Source of the DNA: JBFWWP01 sp050246115
Lineage (GTDB): Bacteria > Planctomycetota > UBA8108 > UBA1146 > JAJFFE01
Length of the DNA: 64,000 bases
Direction: 5' to 3'
Assembly (NCBI GenBank): GCA_050246115.1
Contig: JBFWWP010000020.1
Location: forward strand, 53,073 to 117,072
Below, in pieces: positions 46,927 to 55,567 of this stretch (positions are counted from its first letter, which is position 1; each line of letters opens with the position of its first letter). Under the pieces are notes generated by a model. It saw only the letters and a list, made by a program, of their open reading frames with translations. It ran no database searches and was not told the origin of the DNA. Both the position numbers and the translations under genes were made by a program.

Positions 46927-47825
46927 GTCCTATGCATGATCGCTGTGCCTGGGTGATCAAGCAACTCCCGCTCTACCTCGACGGGGAACTCAGCGGAGAA
47001 CTCGCCACCGGGGTCTCGCGTCACCTCGATCGCTGCGCGGAGTGTCGCGCAGCCCTCGCGCTCGAAGCGGAGTCCGTGGCACTCGCAGTGGCCGCACTGG
47101 TCGGTGCGGAACCCGACGACGACAGCGGGCCGGCCTGGCGCGAACCCGACGAGCTACCGGACCACCGACTCGGCGGTGCGAAACGGGACCGGAGCCAATC
47201 GTTGGTGCCGTTGCACGGGTTTGCGCGCGGGCGCCGCGGGATCTCTCTGGCCTGGGTCGTGTCTTTTGCGGCCGTCGCCGCCGCACTCCTCGTGAGCGCC
47301 GCCACGTTCTGGGTCGCCCCACCGCAGGCGGCGCCACGACCGGGCGACAGCGGCCCCGCGAACGTCGCCGTCGCGCGTCCTGAACCGACGTCCACGGAGC
47401 CCAGGACTCCCCGTCTCATCGCCCAAGACGCCGACACCGTGCCCCGCAGCACTGCGGACACCGCGGTTCCAAGCCGGAAACAACTGCCCCCGGCCTCGGG
47501 GTCCGAGCCCGTGATCGCGGCGCGTGGCACCATCGTGGAGTCCACCACCGCGTTGCCGCTCGAGATGGTGCTCGGGGACATGAACGCGGATGGCGAACTG
47601 ACCCTGGCCGATCTCCGTCTCTTCCTGCACTCCCTGGATGTGGGATTCGATGCCGTGCCCTGCGCGGCAGCCGGCGACTTCGACGGTGACGACCAGCTCA
47701 CGCCCGCCGACTCGGTGCTCGCGAGCCGTAGCTTGGGCCTTCATGGTGGAACCCCGGCGCCGCGACTCTTCACCGAGATCGCGGCCAACGGGCCACTCGA
47801 TTGTCAGGTGGTCGCATGTCCGTGA
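46923..47825 (+). CDS. zinc-finger anti-sigma factor with outer dockerin domain
   Basis: 300 residues. Cytoplasmic zf-HC2 anti-sigma domain (His34, Cys38, Cys41 in VSRHLDRCAECR), one membrane helix at ~107-131, a Pro/Thr/Ser-rich linker (~135-212), then two dockerin-type repeats outside (GDMNADGELTLADLRLFL ~218-235, GDFDGDDQLTPADSVLAS ~251-268) and a C-terminal LDCQVVACP. It would bind the overlapping ECF factor and sense calcium or a cohesin-type ligand in the envelope. A dockerin on an anti-sigma factor is unusual. GTG start overlapping the ECF stop, AAGGGAAG upstream; its stop overlaps the selenoprotein start. Confidence 0.88.
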   Translation: MSPMHDRCAWVIKQLPLYLDGELSGELATGVSRHLDRCAECRAALALEAESVALAVAALVGAEPDDDSGPAWREPDELPDHRLGGAKRDRSQSLVPLHGFARGRRGISLAWVVSFAAVAAALLVSAATFWVAPPQAAPRPGDSGPANVAVARPEPTSTEPRTPRLIAQDADTVPRSTADTAVPSRKQLPPASGSEPVIAARGTIVESTTALPLEMVLGDMNADGELTLADLRLFLHSLDVGFDAVPCAAAGDFDGDDQLTPADSVLASRSLGLHGGTPAPRLFTEIAANGPLDCQVVACP

Positions 47826-49339
47826 GCAGGTCTTCTCGAGGCGCGAGGCGACCGCGGCGCCGCGTACTTGCGGTCGGCCTTCTGGCTGCCGCCGCCCTCG
47901 CCTTCGGCATGACGTTGGCGGCACGCGAGAGCGCCCCGAGCGAGGGCGACACCCCAGGCCACGCCAAGGGCGGCACCAAGCCAGTCGTGCCTACCGACCC
48001 GCGGGTGTCGTTCCTTTGCACCGTCTCCAACGTGGGCTACATCGAGCCCTGTGGTTGACCCAAGAAGAAGGTGAAGCTGGGCAGTTTGTCCAGACGCATG
48101 ACTTTCGTACGAGCCCTACGTGGCACCGGAGTCGATCCGATCCTGATGGACGGCGGCGACTTTCTGTTCAAGTCCACCGACTACCTCGCGAACTCGTTCC
48201 AGCGCAATCAACTGCGCGAGAAAGCGCGGCTGATCGTCGAGTGCTACAACCGCATCGGCTACCGCGTCGCTGCGGTCGGAGAGGCCGACCTGGCTCTGGG
48301 ACTCAAGACGCTCCTGGAACTCAAGGGAGAGATGAAGTTCCCCCTCGTGTGCGCCAACTTGGTTCGTGGCGAGGCCGACGAGCCCATCTTCGAGCCCAGT
48401 ACCGTCATCGAGCAGAATGGCCTGCGCGTCGGCGTCGTCGGGGTCTTGACGGACGTTCTCTCTCCGACCTACGTGGAACGTACGGTCAAAGGGGGCAAAG
48501 TGCTCGCCCCGCTCGCGGCGGCCCGCAAGGAAGTGGAACGACTGCGATCCGACGTCGACATCTTGTGGGTGCTCGCCCATGTCGACCGCACGGTGGCGCG
48601 CGAGATCGCGGCCCTACCCGGCGTCGACATGGTGCTCGAGCCGAATGCCATCGGCAGCAATCACATCATTTGGCTGCTCCCCGGCGAGCACTTCACTGAA
48701 AGCGACGGTCGCCTGCTCGTGCGTGCCGACGGCCAGGGATCCCACATGAGCCGAGTCGATGCGTATGTGCGGGGGCGAGGTCTGCCGTGGCGCGAGCTCG
48801 CGGCCGAGGTCGAAGGGGCGGTCAACCGTTATCAGGCCAGCGACCACCCGCTCGGACCTCAGTTCGGCGTCGACCCGACCTTACAACGGATGATCGACGC
48901 CTTCCGCGACAGCACGCAGTTCGTCAGCGATCCGGGTTCCGACGAGTTCAAGCCGTCGACGAAGTACCTGACGGCCGCGACCTGCGTCGCCTGCCACCCG
49001 GAACAGCATGCCTTCTGGAAGAACACCGCGCACGGCCGGGCCTACGACACCCTGGTGAAGACGAACGATCAGTTTCGCCTGGACTGCCTCCCCTGCCACG
49101 TCGTAGGGTACGGCGAGACCTTCATCGATCCGAAGGCGTCGGAACCGTACCGCGACGTGCAGTGCGAGAGTTGTCACGGGACCAACCCCGAGCACCCCGC
49201 CAACCCAGCTGGCCATCCGTGGCCGCGAGTGGACACGGCGAACTGCTGGGGCTGTCACAATCCGCAAGAGACTCAGGTACTGTTCGAGCCGCTCGAGGCG
49301 CTGCCGAAGGTGGCGTGCCCGCCGTTGCGGCGCAACTAG
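47816..49339 (+). CDS. probable selenoprotein: UshA-like tetrahaem cytochrome (Sec81)
   Basis: 507 codons if TGA 48056-48058 is read as selenocysteine, residue 81. Order: signal peptide (RVLAVGLLAAAALAFG, ~17-33), a degenerate UshA/metallophosphoesterase-like domain (~65-330: NVGYIEPCGU, LMDGGDFLF, VGEADLALGL), then a haem domain with CVACH (390), CLPCH (424), CESCH (450), CWGCH (477). The paralogue 113 bp downstream has CGC where this has CG-TGA, and similarity continues in the same frame on both sides of the TGA. If TGA were a stop, the 420-residue remainder would lack a signal peptide although it has four haem sites. Probably a periplasmic redox enzyme; substrate unknown. Start overlaps the anti-sigma gene. 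Confidence 0.82.
48056..48099 (+). promoter_or_regulatory. in-frame UGA with bacterial SECIS-like hairpin
   Basis: Starting 18 bases after the TGA, CTGGGCA (48077-48083) pairs with TGTCCAG (48087-48093) over 7 bp with one G-U wobble, closing a GTT loop (48084-48086). A lower GTG/CAT pairing (48071-48073 with 48097-48099) is separated by a 3x3 internal loop. The loop starts with G and lies 26 bases from the UGA. That fits the known bacterial SECIS rule: a small loop with G in the first two positions, about 16-37 bases downstream. SelB would bind it to recode UGA. Confidence 0.72.
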
Positions 49340-49452
49340 GCGCATGCCGGCACGCGAGCGTCGTAGATCGGCCGCCAGAAAAACGATGGACCGAGGTTGC
49401 ACCGCGTCACACGCTGCGCCGCACCTCCAACGCAACGATCAGGGAGCCGCAA

Positions 49453-50991
49453 ATGCCGTTTCTGCGCAGTACTCGAGTCGTCCTCTGGGTCGCAACCTGC
49501 GTCGTCGTGGCCGGCCTGGCCGTGGTCGCGGCGGATCCGCCCCCGAGTGCTGGGGGCAACCCGGCTGCAGACGACTCCAGCGGCAACCCCTCCGGCGCCA
49601 GTAGTTCCGGCCACAAGACCCCGGCACCGCCGCCGCGAACTCCGCACGGAAAGACCTTCGAGGTTGCCTTCACCGTCAACAACTTGGGCTACATCGACGT
49701 CTGCGGGTGCAAGCACAAGAAGGTACGCATGGGCTCCGTGGCCCGCCGGCAGTCTTACATCCGACAGGCCACCGCCGCGGGACGCACGCTGCTCCTCGTC
49801 GACGGCGGCAACTGCCTGTTTCACAACGACAACGTGAAGGTCCAGGATCACGAGCGCGTGCAGATCCTCGAGCGTTCGAAGGTCCTGGTCGAGTCCATGA
49901 ATCGCATGGGCTACAAGGCCATGGCGGTTGGCCACTACGACCTTGTCCTGGGGCTGGACACACTGAAGGAGTTCGAGCAGCAGGCGAAGTTCCCGTTCCT
50001 GTGCGCCAACTACGTCAACGATGCCGGCGAGCTCATCTTCCCGCCGACGACCGAAGTCGAGGTGGACGGAATCAAGGTCGGCATCCTCGGCCTGACCCTG
50101 GCGACGATCCAGCCGCACTACCTCGAGCGTCGCGCCCCCGGCACCCGCGTCACTGACCCGATCGAAGCCGCTCGCCGCTACGTACCGGAACTCCGCCAGC
50201 GCAACCAAGTGGTCATCGTGCTGTCGCACAACAAGGTCGAGCTCAATCGCACGCTCGCGGAGCAAGTCGCCGGCATCGACTTCATCGTCGACCCGTACAT
50301 TCAAATGGGGAACCACAAGCTGTGGCTCGAGGACAACGAGGTCACCGAGCGAATCGGTACGTGCACGATCGTCCGTACCGACTCGCAGGGAGCACGCTTG
50401 GGTCTCCTCGATCTCGACGTCGTCCCCACCGGCGCTCCGTTCTCCTTCCGCCCTGCGGAAGAAGTCCCGGCGGGCAAGTCGAGCTTTGCTTTCAGCCGCG
50501 TCTCGATCGAGCCCCACTTCCTCGAAGATCCCGAGATCCAGCTGATGGTCGAGGCGTTTCGCAAGGGCACCGCCTTCGTGAACACCGCGACGTTGCCGCC
50601 GCTCCCGGACAAGGACAAGTACTTGACCGCAAGCACTTGTCAGGCGTGCCACGTCGATCAGTACAACTTCTGGCAGTCGACCAAGCACGCGCACGCGTTC
50701 GCTTCGCTCGAAGCCACGAACGACCAGTGGCGTCAGGACTGCATCGGTTGCCACGTCCTGGGCTACGGCCAGACCTTCGTGGCTCCGGCCGAGGCCGAGC
50801 CATACAAGAACGTGCAGTGCGAGTCGTGCCACGGTCTGAATCCCGAACACCCGCAAGATCCGAAGGCGCACCAGTGGCCCCGTATTCAGGAGACCGCCTG
50901 CCTCACGTGCCACAACGAACGCCAGACGTTCTCCGAGTTCAAGTTCGGGCCCATGCGACAGAAAGTCGCCTGCCCACCTCTGACCCGCTGA
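49453..50991 (+). CDS. UshA-like tetrahaem cytochrome, Cys paralogue
   Basis: 512 residues. Signal peptide (VVLWVATCVVVAGLAVVAA, ~9-27), a Ser/Gly/Pro linker, the degenerate UshA-like domain (~68-370: NNLGYIDVCGCKHKKVRMGSVARR, LLVDGGNCLF, VGHYDLVLG) and four CxxCH sites (CQACH, CIGCH, CESCH, CLTCH). Tandem paralogue of the selenoprotein before it, with Cys in place of Sec. The usual first metal ligands (D-x-H) of metallophosphoesterases are absent; the CGC motif sits near that point. AGGGAG precedes the ATG. Likely acts with or parallel to the Sec form under the same ECF factor. Confidence 0.88.
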   Translation: MPFLRSTRVVLWVATCVVVAGLAVVAADPPPSAGGNPAADDSSGNPSGASSSGHKTPAPPPRTPHGKTFEVAFTVNNLGYIDVCGCKHKKVRMGSVARRQSYIRQATAAGRTLLLVDGGNCLFHNDNVKVQDHERVQILERSKVLVESMNRMGYKAMAVGHYDLVLGLDTLKEFEQQAKFPFLCANYVNDAGELIFPPTTEVEVDGIKVGILGLTLATIQPHYLERRAPGTRVTDPIEAARRYVPELRQRNQVVIVLSHNKVELNRTLAEQVAGIDFIVDPYIQMGNHKLWLEDNEVTERIGTCTIVRTDSQGARLGLLDLDVVPTGAPFSFRPAEEVPAGKSSFAFSRVSIEPHFLEDPEIQLMVEAFRKGTAFVNTATLPPLPDKDKYLTASTCQACHVDQYNFWQSTKHAHAFASLEATNDQWRQDCIGCHVLGYGQTFVAPAEAEPYKNVQCESCHGLNPEHPQDPKAHQWPRIQETACLTCHNERQTFSEFKFGPMRQKVACPPLTR

Positions 50992-51232
50992 CCGGCCACG
51001 GTCTGCCGTTGCCATCGAGGGACGGTCGCGCCGCGCGCTCCGAAGGAACGAGCCTCGGCACGCGCGGCGCGTTCGGCCCGTACCTTCACGGCCCATCCCG
51101 AGGTTCCGTTTCCGCGGTGGAGGAGCCCCCGAATCTCCTCACCTCGCTGAAGCCACACCCCACCGCAGCCCGATAGCAGGGGAGACGTGCGCACGTCGTG
51201 CGCCGCGCTCTTGCCGGGAAGGTGGTCGGGTC

Positions 51233-52801
51233 GTGACATCTCTGGACGCGGTAGCCCTGAATCGTCGCGGCGAGCGCCGCCTGCCCACCGTTTGCTTCGT
51301 GATCCCGCCGTCGGCGTTTCTGCTGGACGAGCGGGTCTTCATGTCGCTCGGGATCCTGAAGGTGGCGGCGGTCTGCGAACGCGAAGGCTACGAGGTCGAG
51401 GTGCTCGATCTGTCCGGGGTCGAGAACTACCTCGAGGCCCTCGCGACCCATGTGAAGTCCACTTCGGCGCGCCACTTCGGACTCACCAGCACCACACCGC
51501 AGATGCCGGCCGCGGCACAAGCGGTCGAGACCATCCGACTCATGCGCCCCGACGCCCGGGTGATTCTCGGGGGGCCCCACCCAACCCTCGTGAACGCGGC
51601 CCGACGGTCCGAAGTGAAGGCGGGGACGGTCGGCCGCGCCACGCGCGCGTTCGAGCACTTGCTCGAGTTGGCGGATGTGGTGGTTGCCGGCGACGGCGAA
51701 GACGCCATTCTCCTCGCGCTCGCGGACGACGCTCCCGCACTCATCGACGCCGATGACCCGGCGAGCCAGCTGTTCCTCACCAACGAACGATTCGCGGCCT
51801 CGCCGTTCCCGGCGCGTCACTTGGTCGATGTGTCGAGCTATCACTACAAGATCGACGGCTTCGAGGCGACCAGCCTGATCGCACAGCTCGGCTGTCCGTT
51901 TGCCTGCGGCTTCTGCGGCGGACGGCAGTCCCCGATGCTCCGGCGCATTCGCATGCGCGGCACCGAGAGCGTGCTGCGAGAACTCGAGCACCTGCACCGA
52001 TCGTACGGTTTCCGCGGCTTCATGTTCTACGACGATGAGTTGAACGTGAACCCGAACTTGGTCGAACTCATGGACGGGATCACGGACCTGCAGACGCGCC
52101 TCGGCACCACTTTCCGGCTTCGTGGCTTCGTGAAGAGCGAGCTCTTCACCGAGGCACAAGCCGCCGCCATGTATCGCGCGGGTTTTCGTTGGCTCCTGGT
52201 CGGTTTCGAGTCGGGTTCCCCGCGGATCCTCGAGAACATCAACAAGAAGGCGAGCCGCGCGGACAACAGTCGCTGCGTCGAGATTGCTCGGCGCCACGGG
52301 CTCAAGGTGAAGGCGCTCATGTCCGTTGGACATCCGGGAGAGTCGCCGCAGACCATCGCCGAGACCCAAGACTGGCTGCTCGAGGTCAAACCGGATGACT
52401 TCGACGTGACCATCATCACCACTTACCCGGGCACTCCGTACTTCGACCGCGCCGTACCCGACCCACAACGCGCCAACGTGTGGATCTACACCCAGCCGAA
52501 GACCGGGGACCGGCTGTATGCCGAGGAAGTCGACTACCTGCGGACCGCGGACTACTACAAGGGCGACCCCAACGGGGGCTATCGTTCGTTCGTCTTCACG
52601 GACCACTTGACCCCAGAGCAACTCGTCGCCCTCCGGGACGGAGTCGAGCGCGAGGTCCGACGGGTCCTCGACATTCCCTTCAACCCCGGCGCGGAGAAGG
52701 TTCACTACGAACACTCCATGGGACAGAGCGGTCCCTTACCGCCGAGCATCCTGCGCCGCACCCGCCCCAGCCCGGCGGCGACAGCGGTGGTGACGGGTTG
52801 A
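51233..52801 (+). CDS. B12-binding-type radical SAM protein
   Basis: 522 residues. N-terminal cobalamin-binding-like Rossmann region (~15-170, ...PDARVILGGPHPTLV), then the radical SAM core with CPFACGFCGG (CxxxCxxC, ~residue 220), FMFYDDELNVN, and GFRWLLVGFESGSPRIL. The C-terminus is unassigned. Family members (BchE/HpnP/methylthiotransferase-like) do methylation, cyclisation or modification of sugars or hopanoids. A glycosyltransferase gene follows 16 bp later, suggesting a glycan or lipid product. GTG start with AAGGTGG upstream. Confidence 0.88.
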   Translation: MTSLDAVALNRRGERRLPTVCFVIPPSAFLLDERVFMSLGILKVAAVCEREGYEVEVLDLSGVENYLEALATHVKSTSARHFGLTSTTPQMPAAAQAVETIRLMRPDARVILGGPHPTLVNAARRSEVKAGTVGRATRAFEHLLELADVVVAGDGEDAILLALADDAPALIDADDPASQLFLTNERFAASPFPARHLVDVSSYHYKIDGFEATSLIAQLGCPFACGFCGGRQSPMLRRIRMRGTESVLRELEHLHRSYGFRGFMFYDDELNVNPNLVELMDGITDLQTRLGTTFRLRGFVKSELFTEAQAAAMYRAGFRWLLVGFESGSPRILENINKKASRADNSRCVEIARRHGLKVKALMSVGHPGESPQTIAETQDWLLEVKPDDFDVTIITTYPGTPYFDRAVPDPQRANVWIYTQPKTGDRLYAEEVDYLRTADYYKGDPNGGYRSFVFTDHLTPEQLVALRDGVEREVRRVLDIPFNPGAEKVHYEHSMGQSGPLPPSILRRTRPSPAATAVVTG

Positions 52802-52817
52802 ACAGGATCCACTCCCG

Positions 52818-53750
52818 GTGAGCACCGCGTTCGGCGTCGACATCGTGACTCCGGCCTACAACGCCGCCGACACCATTGCCCAGACCATCGAGTCGGTGCT
52901 CGCCCAAACCCACCGGAACTGGCGGCTGTGGATCGTCGACGACGGCAGCCGAGATCAGACCGCCGCCGTCGTTCGCCGCTACCTGGACGACGCCCGTATC
53001 CGACTCCTCGAGCAAGCCAATCAAGGAGCGGCGCACGCGCGCAATCACGGTCTCGACCACTGTGCGGCCGAGTTCGTGACGTTCCTGGACTCGGACGACT
53101 ACTGGGAGCCGGAGTTCCTCGAGCGCACGCTCCGGGAGTTCGAGCACGATCCAGCGGTCGGTCTGGTCTGGTGCGAAATGCAGATTCGCGGCGACCACAG
53201 CGGCACCTATCGCGGGGGGCGACCCGCAGTGGTCGGCGATGCGCCCGACACGCTCGCCGCCATCTACCGAAGCGTCACGTTCCTCCCCTCGTGTACGGTG
53301 TTTCGGTCGGCCCCTTTCCGCGCGGGTCTGCGCTGGCGCCAGGACTGTTCGCCGATGGAGGACATGCCCATCTTCCTGGCCGTGGCCGCGAGTTCCCGCA
53401 TCGCTCGCGTGCCCGAGGTGCTCGCGAACTACCGAATCCACGGCGGGTCGTCGACGACCGCTCGTGGGGCCTTGGGGCGCAACTACCGCAGCATGGTGTT
53501 CGCGTTCCGAGTGCTCTACCGGCAGTACCGTCACGCCATCCCGGCGCAGGAGTATCGTGCCCGAATGTGGTGGATCTACCACCACGCAGCGGACAACCTC
53601 CTGTCGGCCGGTCGTCCCAACCCTGGGTTGTTCTTGCGCGCGCTGCGCTATCGCCCGACCGCCGAGCTGACGTGGAAAGTGCTCACGCTTTGGCTGCTGC
53701 GGCAGCTCTTCCGACGCAGCTCCGTCGCGACTTCACGCGCGGGGTCGTAA
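52818..53750 (+). CDS. family 2 glycosyltransferase
   Basis: 310 residues. GT-A fold: VDIVTPAYNAADTIAQTIESVL at the N-terminus, WIVDDGSRDQT (nucleotide-binding DDGS), and the metal-binding DXD-type motif FLDSDDYWEPEFLE (~residue 92). EDMPIFLAVAA (~185) holds the probable catalytic ED. Transfers a sugar to an unknown acceptor. GTG start 16 bp after the radical SAM gene, same strand. Converges with the HIT gene at 19 bp. Confidence 0.9.
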   Translation: MSTAFGVDIVTPAYNAADTIAQTIESVLAQTHRNWRLWIVDDGSRDQTAAVVRRYLDDARIRLLEQANQGAAHARNHGLDHCAAEFVTFLDSDDYWEPEFLERTLREFEHDPAVGLVWCEMQIRGDHSGTYRGGRPAVVGDAPDTLAAIYRSVTFLPSCTVFRSAPFRAGLRWRQDCSPMEDMPIFLAVAASSRIARVPEVLANYRIHGGSSTTARGALGRNYRSMVFAFRVLYRQYRHAIPAQEYRARMWWIYHHAADNLLSAGRPNPGLFLRALRYRPTAELTWKVLTLWLLRQLFRRSSVATSRAGS

Positions 53751-53769
53751 CACAACTACGCCCGTGGAC

Positions 53770-54231
53770 TCAACGCGGCGGGCCCCGTCGGGGCTCGCGC
53801 CCGAGCCACTGGCTGAGGCGGGACTCGAGCGATCGGAGTCGTTCCGTCGTGTAAGAGCAACCGCTCTTCAAGTTGCCCCACACCGGCTGCGGCCAGCATG
53901 GATCCCCCGGCCTGCGACCAACGACATGCACGTGGAGCTGCGCCACGACGTTGCCGAGAGCCGCCAAGTTGGCCTTGGGGTAGCCCATGACCTCGGCGTT
54001 GAAGCGGGCCAAACTTCGCGCGAGGGTCAGAATGACCTGCTGACGTTCCTCGTCCAGATCCAAGAACTGCATGCAATCGGTAACCGGCACCAGGATGAAC
54101 CAGGGCACCCCGGCGTCGCGGTGCAACAACAGTTCGATGTCGTCGAGCGCGCCCAAACGATGGCTATCCGCCAGCAGCTTGGGGTCCACCGCGAACCCCT
54201 CCGATCCGGTATCGGGCTCCGACAACGTCAT
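53770..54231 (-). CDS. HIT family protein
   Basis: 153 residues. Histidine-triad nucleotide-binding fold: the motif reads NVVAQLHVHVVGRRPGDPCWPQPVWG, where the first position of the HxHxH triad is Gln, as in a known proteobacterial subfamily that keeps the CWPxPVWG end. DIELLLHRDAGVPWFILVP is the usual strand pair. Nucleotide hydrolase or transferase, substrate unknown. CGGAG precedes the ATG. Follows the thioesterase gene by 40 bp on the same strand. Confidence 0.88.
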   Translation of the reverse strand: MTLSEPDTGSEGFAVDPKLLADSHRLGALDDIELLLHRDAGVPWFILVPVTDCMQFLDLDEERQQVILTLARSLARFNAEVMGYPKANLAALGNVVAQLHVHVVGRRPGDPCWPQPVWGNLKSGCSYTTERLRSLESRLSQWLGREPRRGPPR

Positions 54232-54271
54232 GGTTACTCCGTCGCTTCCGGACTGCGCGAGCGCGTTCCGA

Positions 54272-54751
54272 TCAGCCCCGCCGACGGCGCTCGCGCCGCC
54301 GCTCCATCCGCTCGCGTCCCTCCGCGAAGCGGCGCCGCTCATCGGGAGTCTGAGGATCCACGGCAGGGATCTCAGCGGGCCTTCCGTCCGGCGCGAGCGC
54401 AACGAACGTGAGGTACGCACTCGAAGTATGACTCAACTCGCCGGTCACGGGGTTCTCACTCAGGACCTTGACCCCGATCTCCATCGAGGTCCGCCCGGCG
54501 TAGTTCACACTGGCCTTCAAGAACACGAAATGCCCGAGAGGAATCGGGTGCAGAAACTCGACGTGATCCATTGCGGCCGTCACGACGGGCTTGCGGGCAT
54601 GACGCATGGCCGCCATCGCGGCCGCGATATCCATGAGATGCAACACCCGCCCACCGAGGATCGCACCGTGCGTGTTGGTGTCGTTCGGGAGCACGATCTC
54701 GCGCATCTCCACGATGCTGTCTGCAGGCGCTTTCGAGACTCGCTCGGCCAT
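54272..54751 (-). CDS. hotdog-fold acyl-CoA thioesterase (YciA-like)
   Basis: 159 residues. Single hotdog domain: MREIVLPNDTNTHGAILGGRVLHLMDIAAAMAA (catalytic Asp in NDTN; central helix), DHVEFLHPIPLGHF and YLTFVAL. Hydrolyses acyl-CoA to free acid and CoA. The C-terminus is a highly basic tail (ERMERRRERRRRG). ATG at 54751 preceded by AAGGA; a GTG at 54769 overlapping the stop of the upstream gene is an alternative start. Confidence 0.9.
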   Translation of the reverse strand: MAERVSKAPADSIVEMREIVLPNDTNTHGAILGGRVLHLMDIAAAMAAMRHARKPVVTAAMDHVEFLHPIPLGHFVFLKASVNYAGRTSMEIGVKVLSENPVTGELSHTSSAYLTFVALAPDGRPAEIPAVDPQTPDERRRFAEGRERMERRRERRRRG

Positions 54752-54765
54752 ACTGTTTTCCTTAC

Positions 54766-55248
54766 TCACTCTACCGAACCCCCGACCGAAGTGCCGAATT
54801 GCTTCACGATGTCCGCCGCACTGCCCTCGCCTCCAGGTTGACCGTCGGCGCCGCGCGAGATCAAACGAAAGCCGCCCTCACACGGCTCGAACTCGTAGGG
54901 CAGTCCCGTCCAAGGGTCGCCCGGCGGGGCCAACAAGTACGGCGGGAGTTCCCCTTCGTCCGTTGCCGGTGCCACGAGCAGTTCCTCGAGAGCCTCCGGC
55001 CAGCGCCCCCTCTCGAGTCGAAACAGATCGGCAGCCGTGGCGATCAAGGTGAAGTCACGATCGACCCGCGTGCGTAACGCGCCCGTCACGGCGTCGCGCC
55101 CCTCGGACACGGCGCCCGCGCCCGTGTCTCCGTCTGAGTCGCCGTGGCGCGTCGCGTTCTCGCGCGCGGCACAGCCCACGAGCGGCAGCACGAGCAACAC
55201 GAGTCCAAGGCCCCAAGAATTCCGTCCGCGCCGACGCCGAGTACCCAT
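54766..55248 (-). CDS. lipoprotein with GspG-like pseudopilin end
   Basis: 160 residues. Lipoprotein signal (LVLLVLPLVGC, Cys ~26), a Gly/Asp-rich linker, then a domain matching the C-terminal half of type II secretion pseudopilin GspG: LFRLERGRWPEALEELL, GDPWTGLPYEFEP and the calcium-loop-like ISRGADGQPGGEGSAADI. The prepilin leader and N-terminal helix are missing, so it cannot be a true pseudopilin; probably a domain reused on a lipid anchor. ATG with GAGGAG upstream. No gsp genes nearby. Confidence 0.75.
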   Translation of the reverse strand: MGTRRRRGRNSWGLGLVLLVLPLVGCAARENATRHGDSDGDTGAGAVSEGRDAVTGALRTRVDRDFTLIATAADLFRLERGRWPEALEELLVAPATDEGELPPYLLAPPGDPWTGLPYEFEPCEGGFRLISRGADGQPGGEGSAADIVKQFGTSVGGSVE

Positions 55249-55567
55249 GAACTCCTCGCTTCTCGCCTGATTTCGCCGCTCGGCTTCGCATCGCGCCAGC
55301 ACTCAGGCCGGGCCGGTCGCGTCGCCTCCTTGAACTCTGTCGTTCGATCCGCAGCTACGGTGACGCGCGACGGTCGTCCACCGCTGGCTGCGACGCTTCT
55401 CCCGCGCCAACTCTCTGCGACTCGACCCGGCGTCGGGCCTGGCTCGCGCCAACTCGCCTGGTCCGCACTACAGAACGCGCGGCGTTCGTCCCAACCACAC
55501 GCAGTGAACTCCACAGCCCCGGACCCCGCGCGTACTGGCGGACGGTCTGGGCCAAGCAACCGCGGAT
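55249..55567. other. intergenic, no gene seen
   Basis: 319 bp between two minus-strand genes; promoter region of the lipoprotein gene and 3' flank of the kinase gene. Open frames here are compositional shadows only. Confidence 0.35.

Noticed and set aside
47816..49339. Reading the TGA at 48056 as a true stop that makes two genes or a pseudogene
   Set aside because: Similarity to the paralogue is unbroken in frame on both sides, all four haem sites are intact, and the aligned residue is Cys. Not excluded without genome evidence of selenocysteine machinery.
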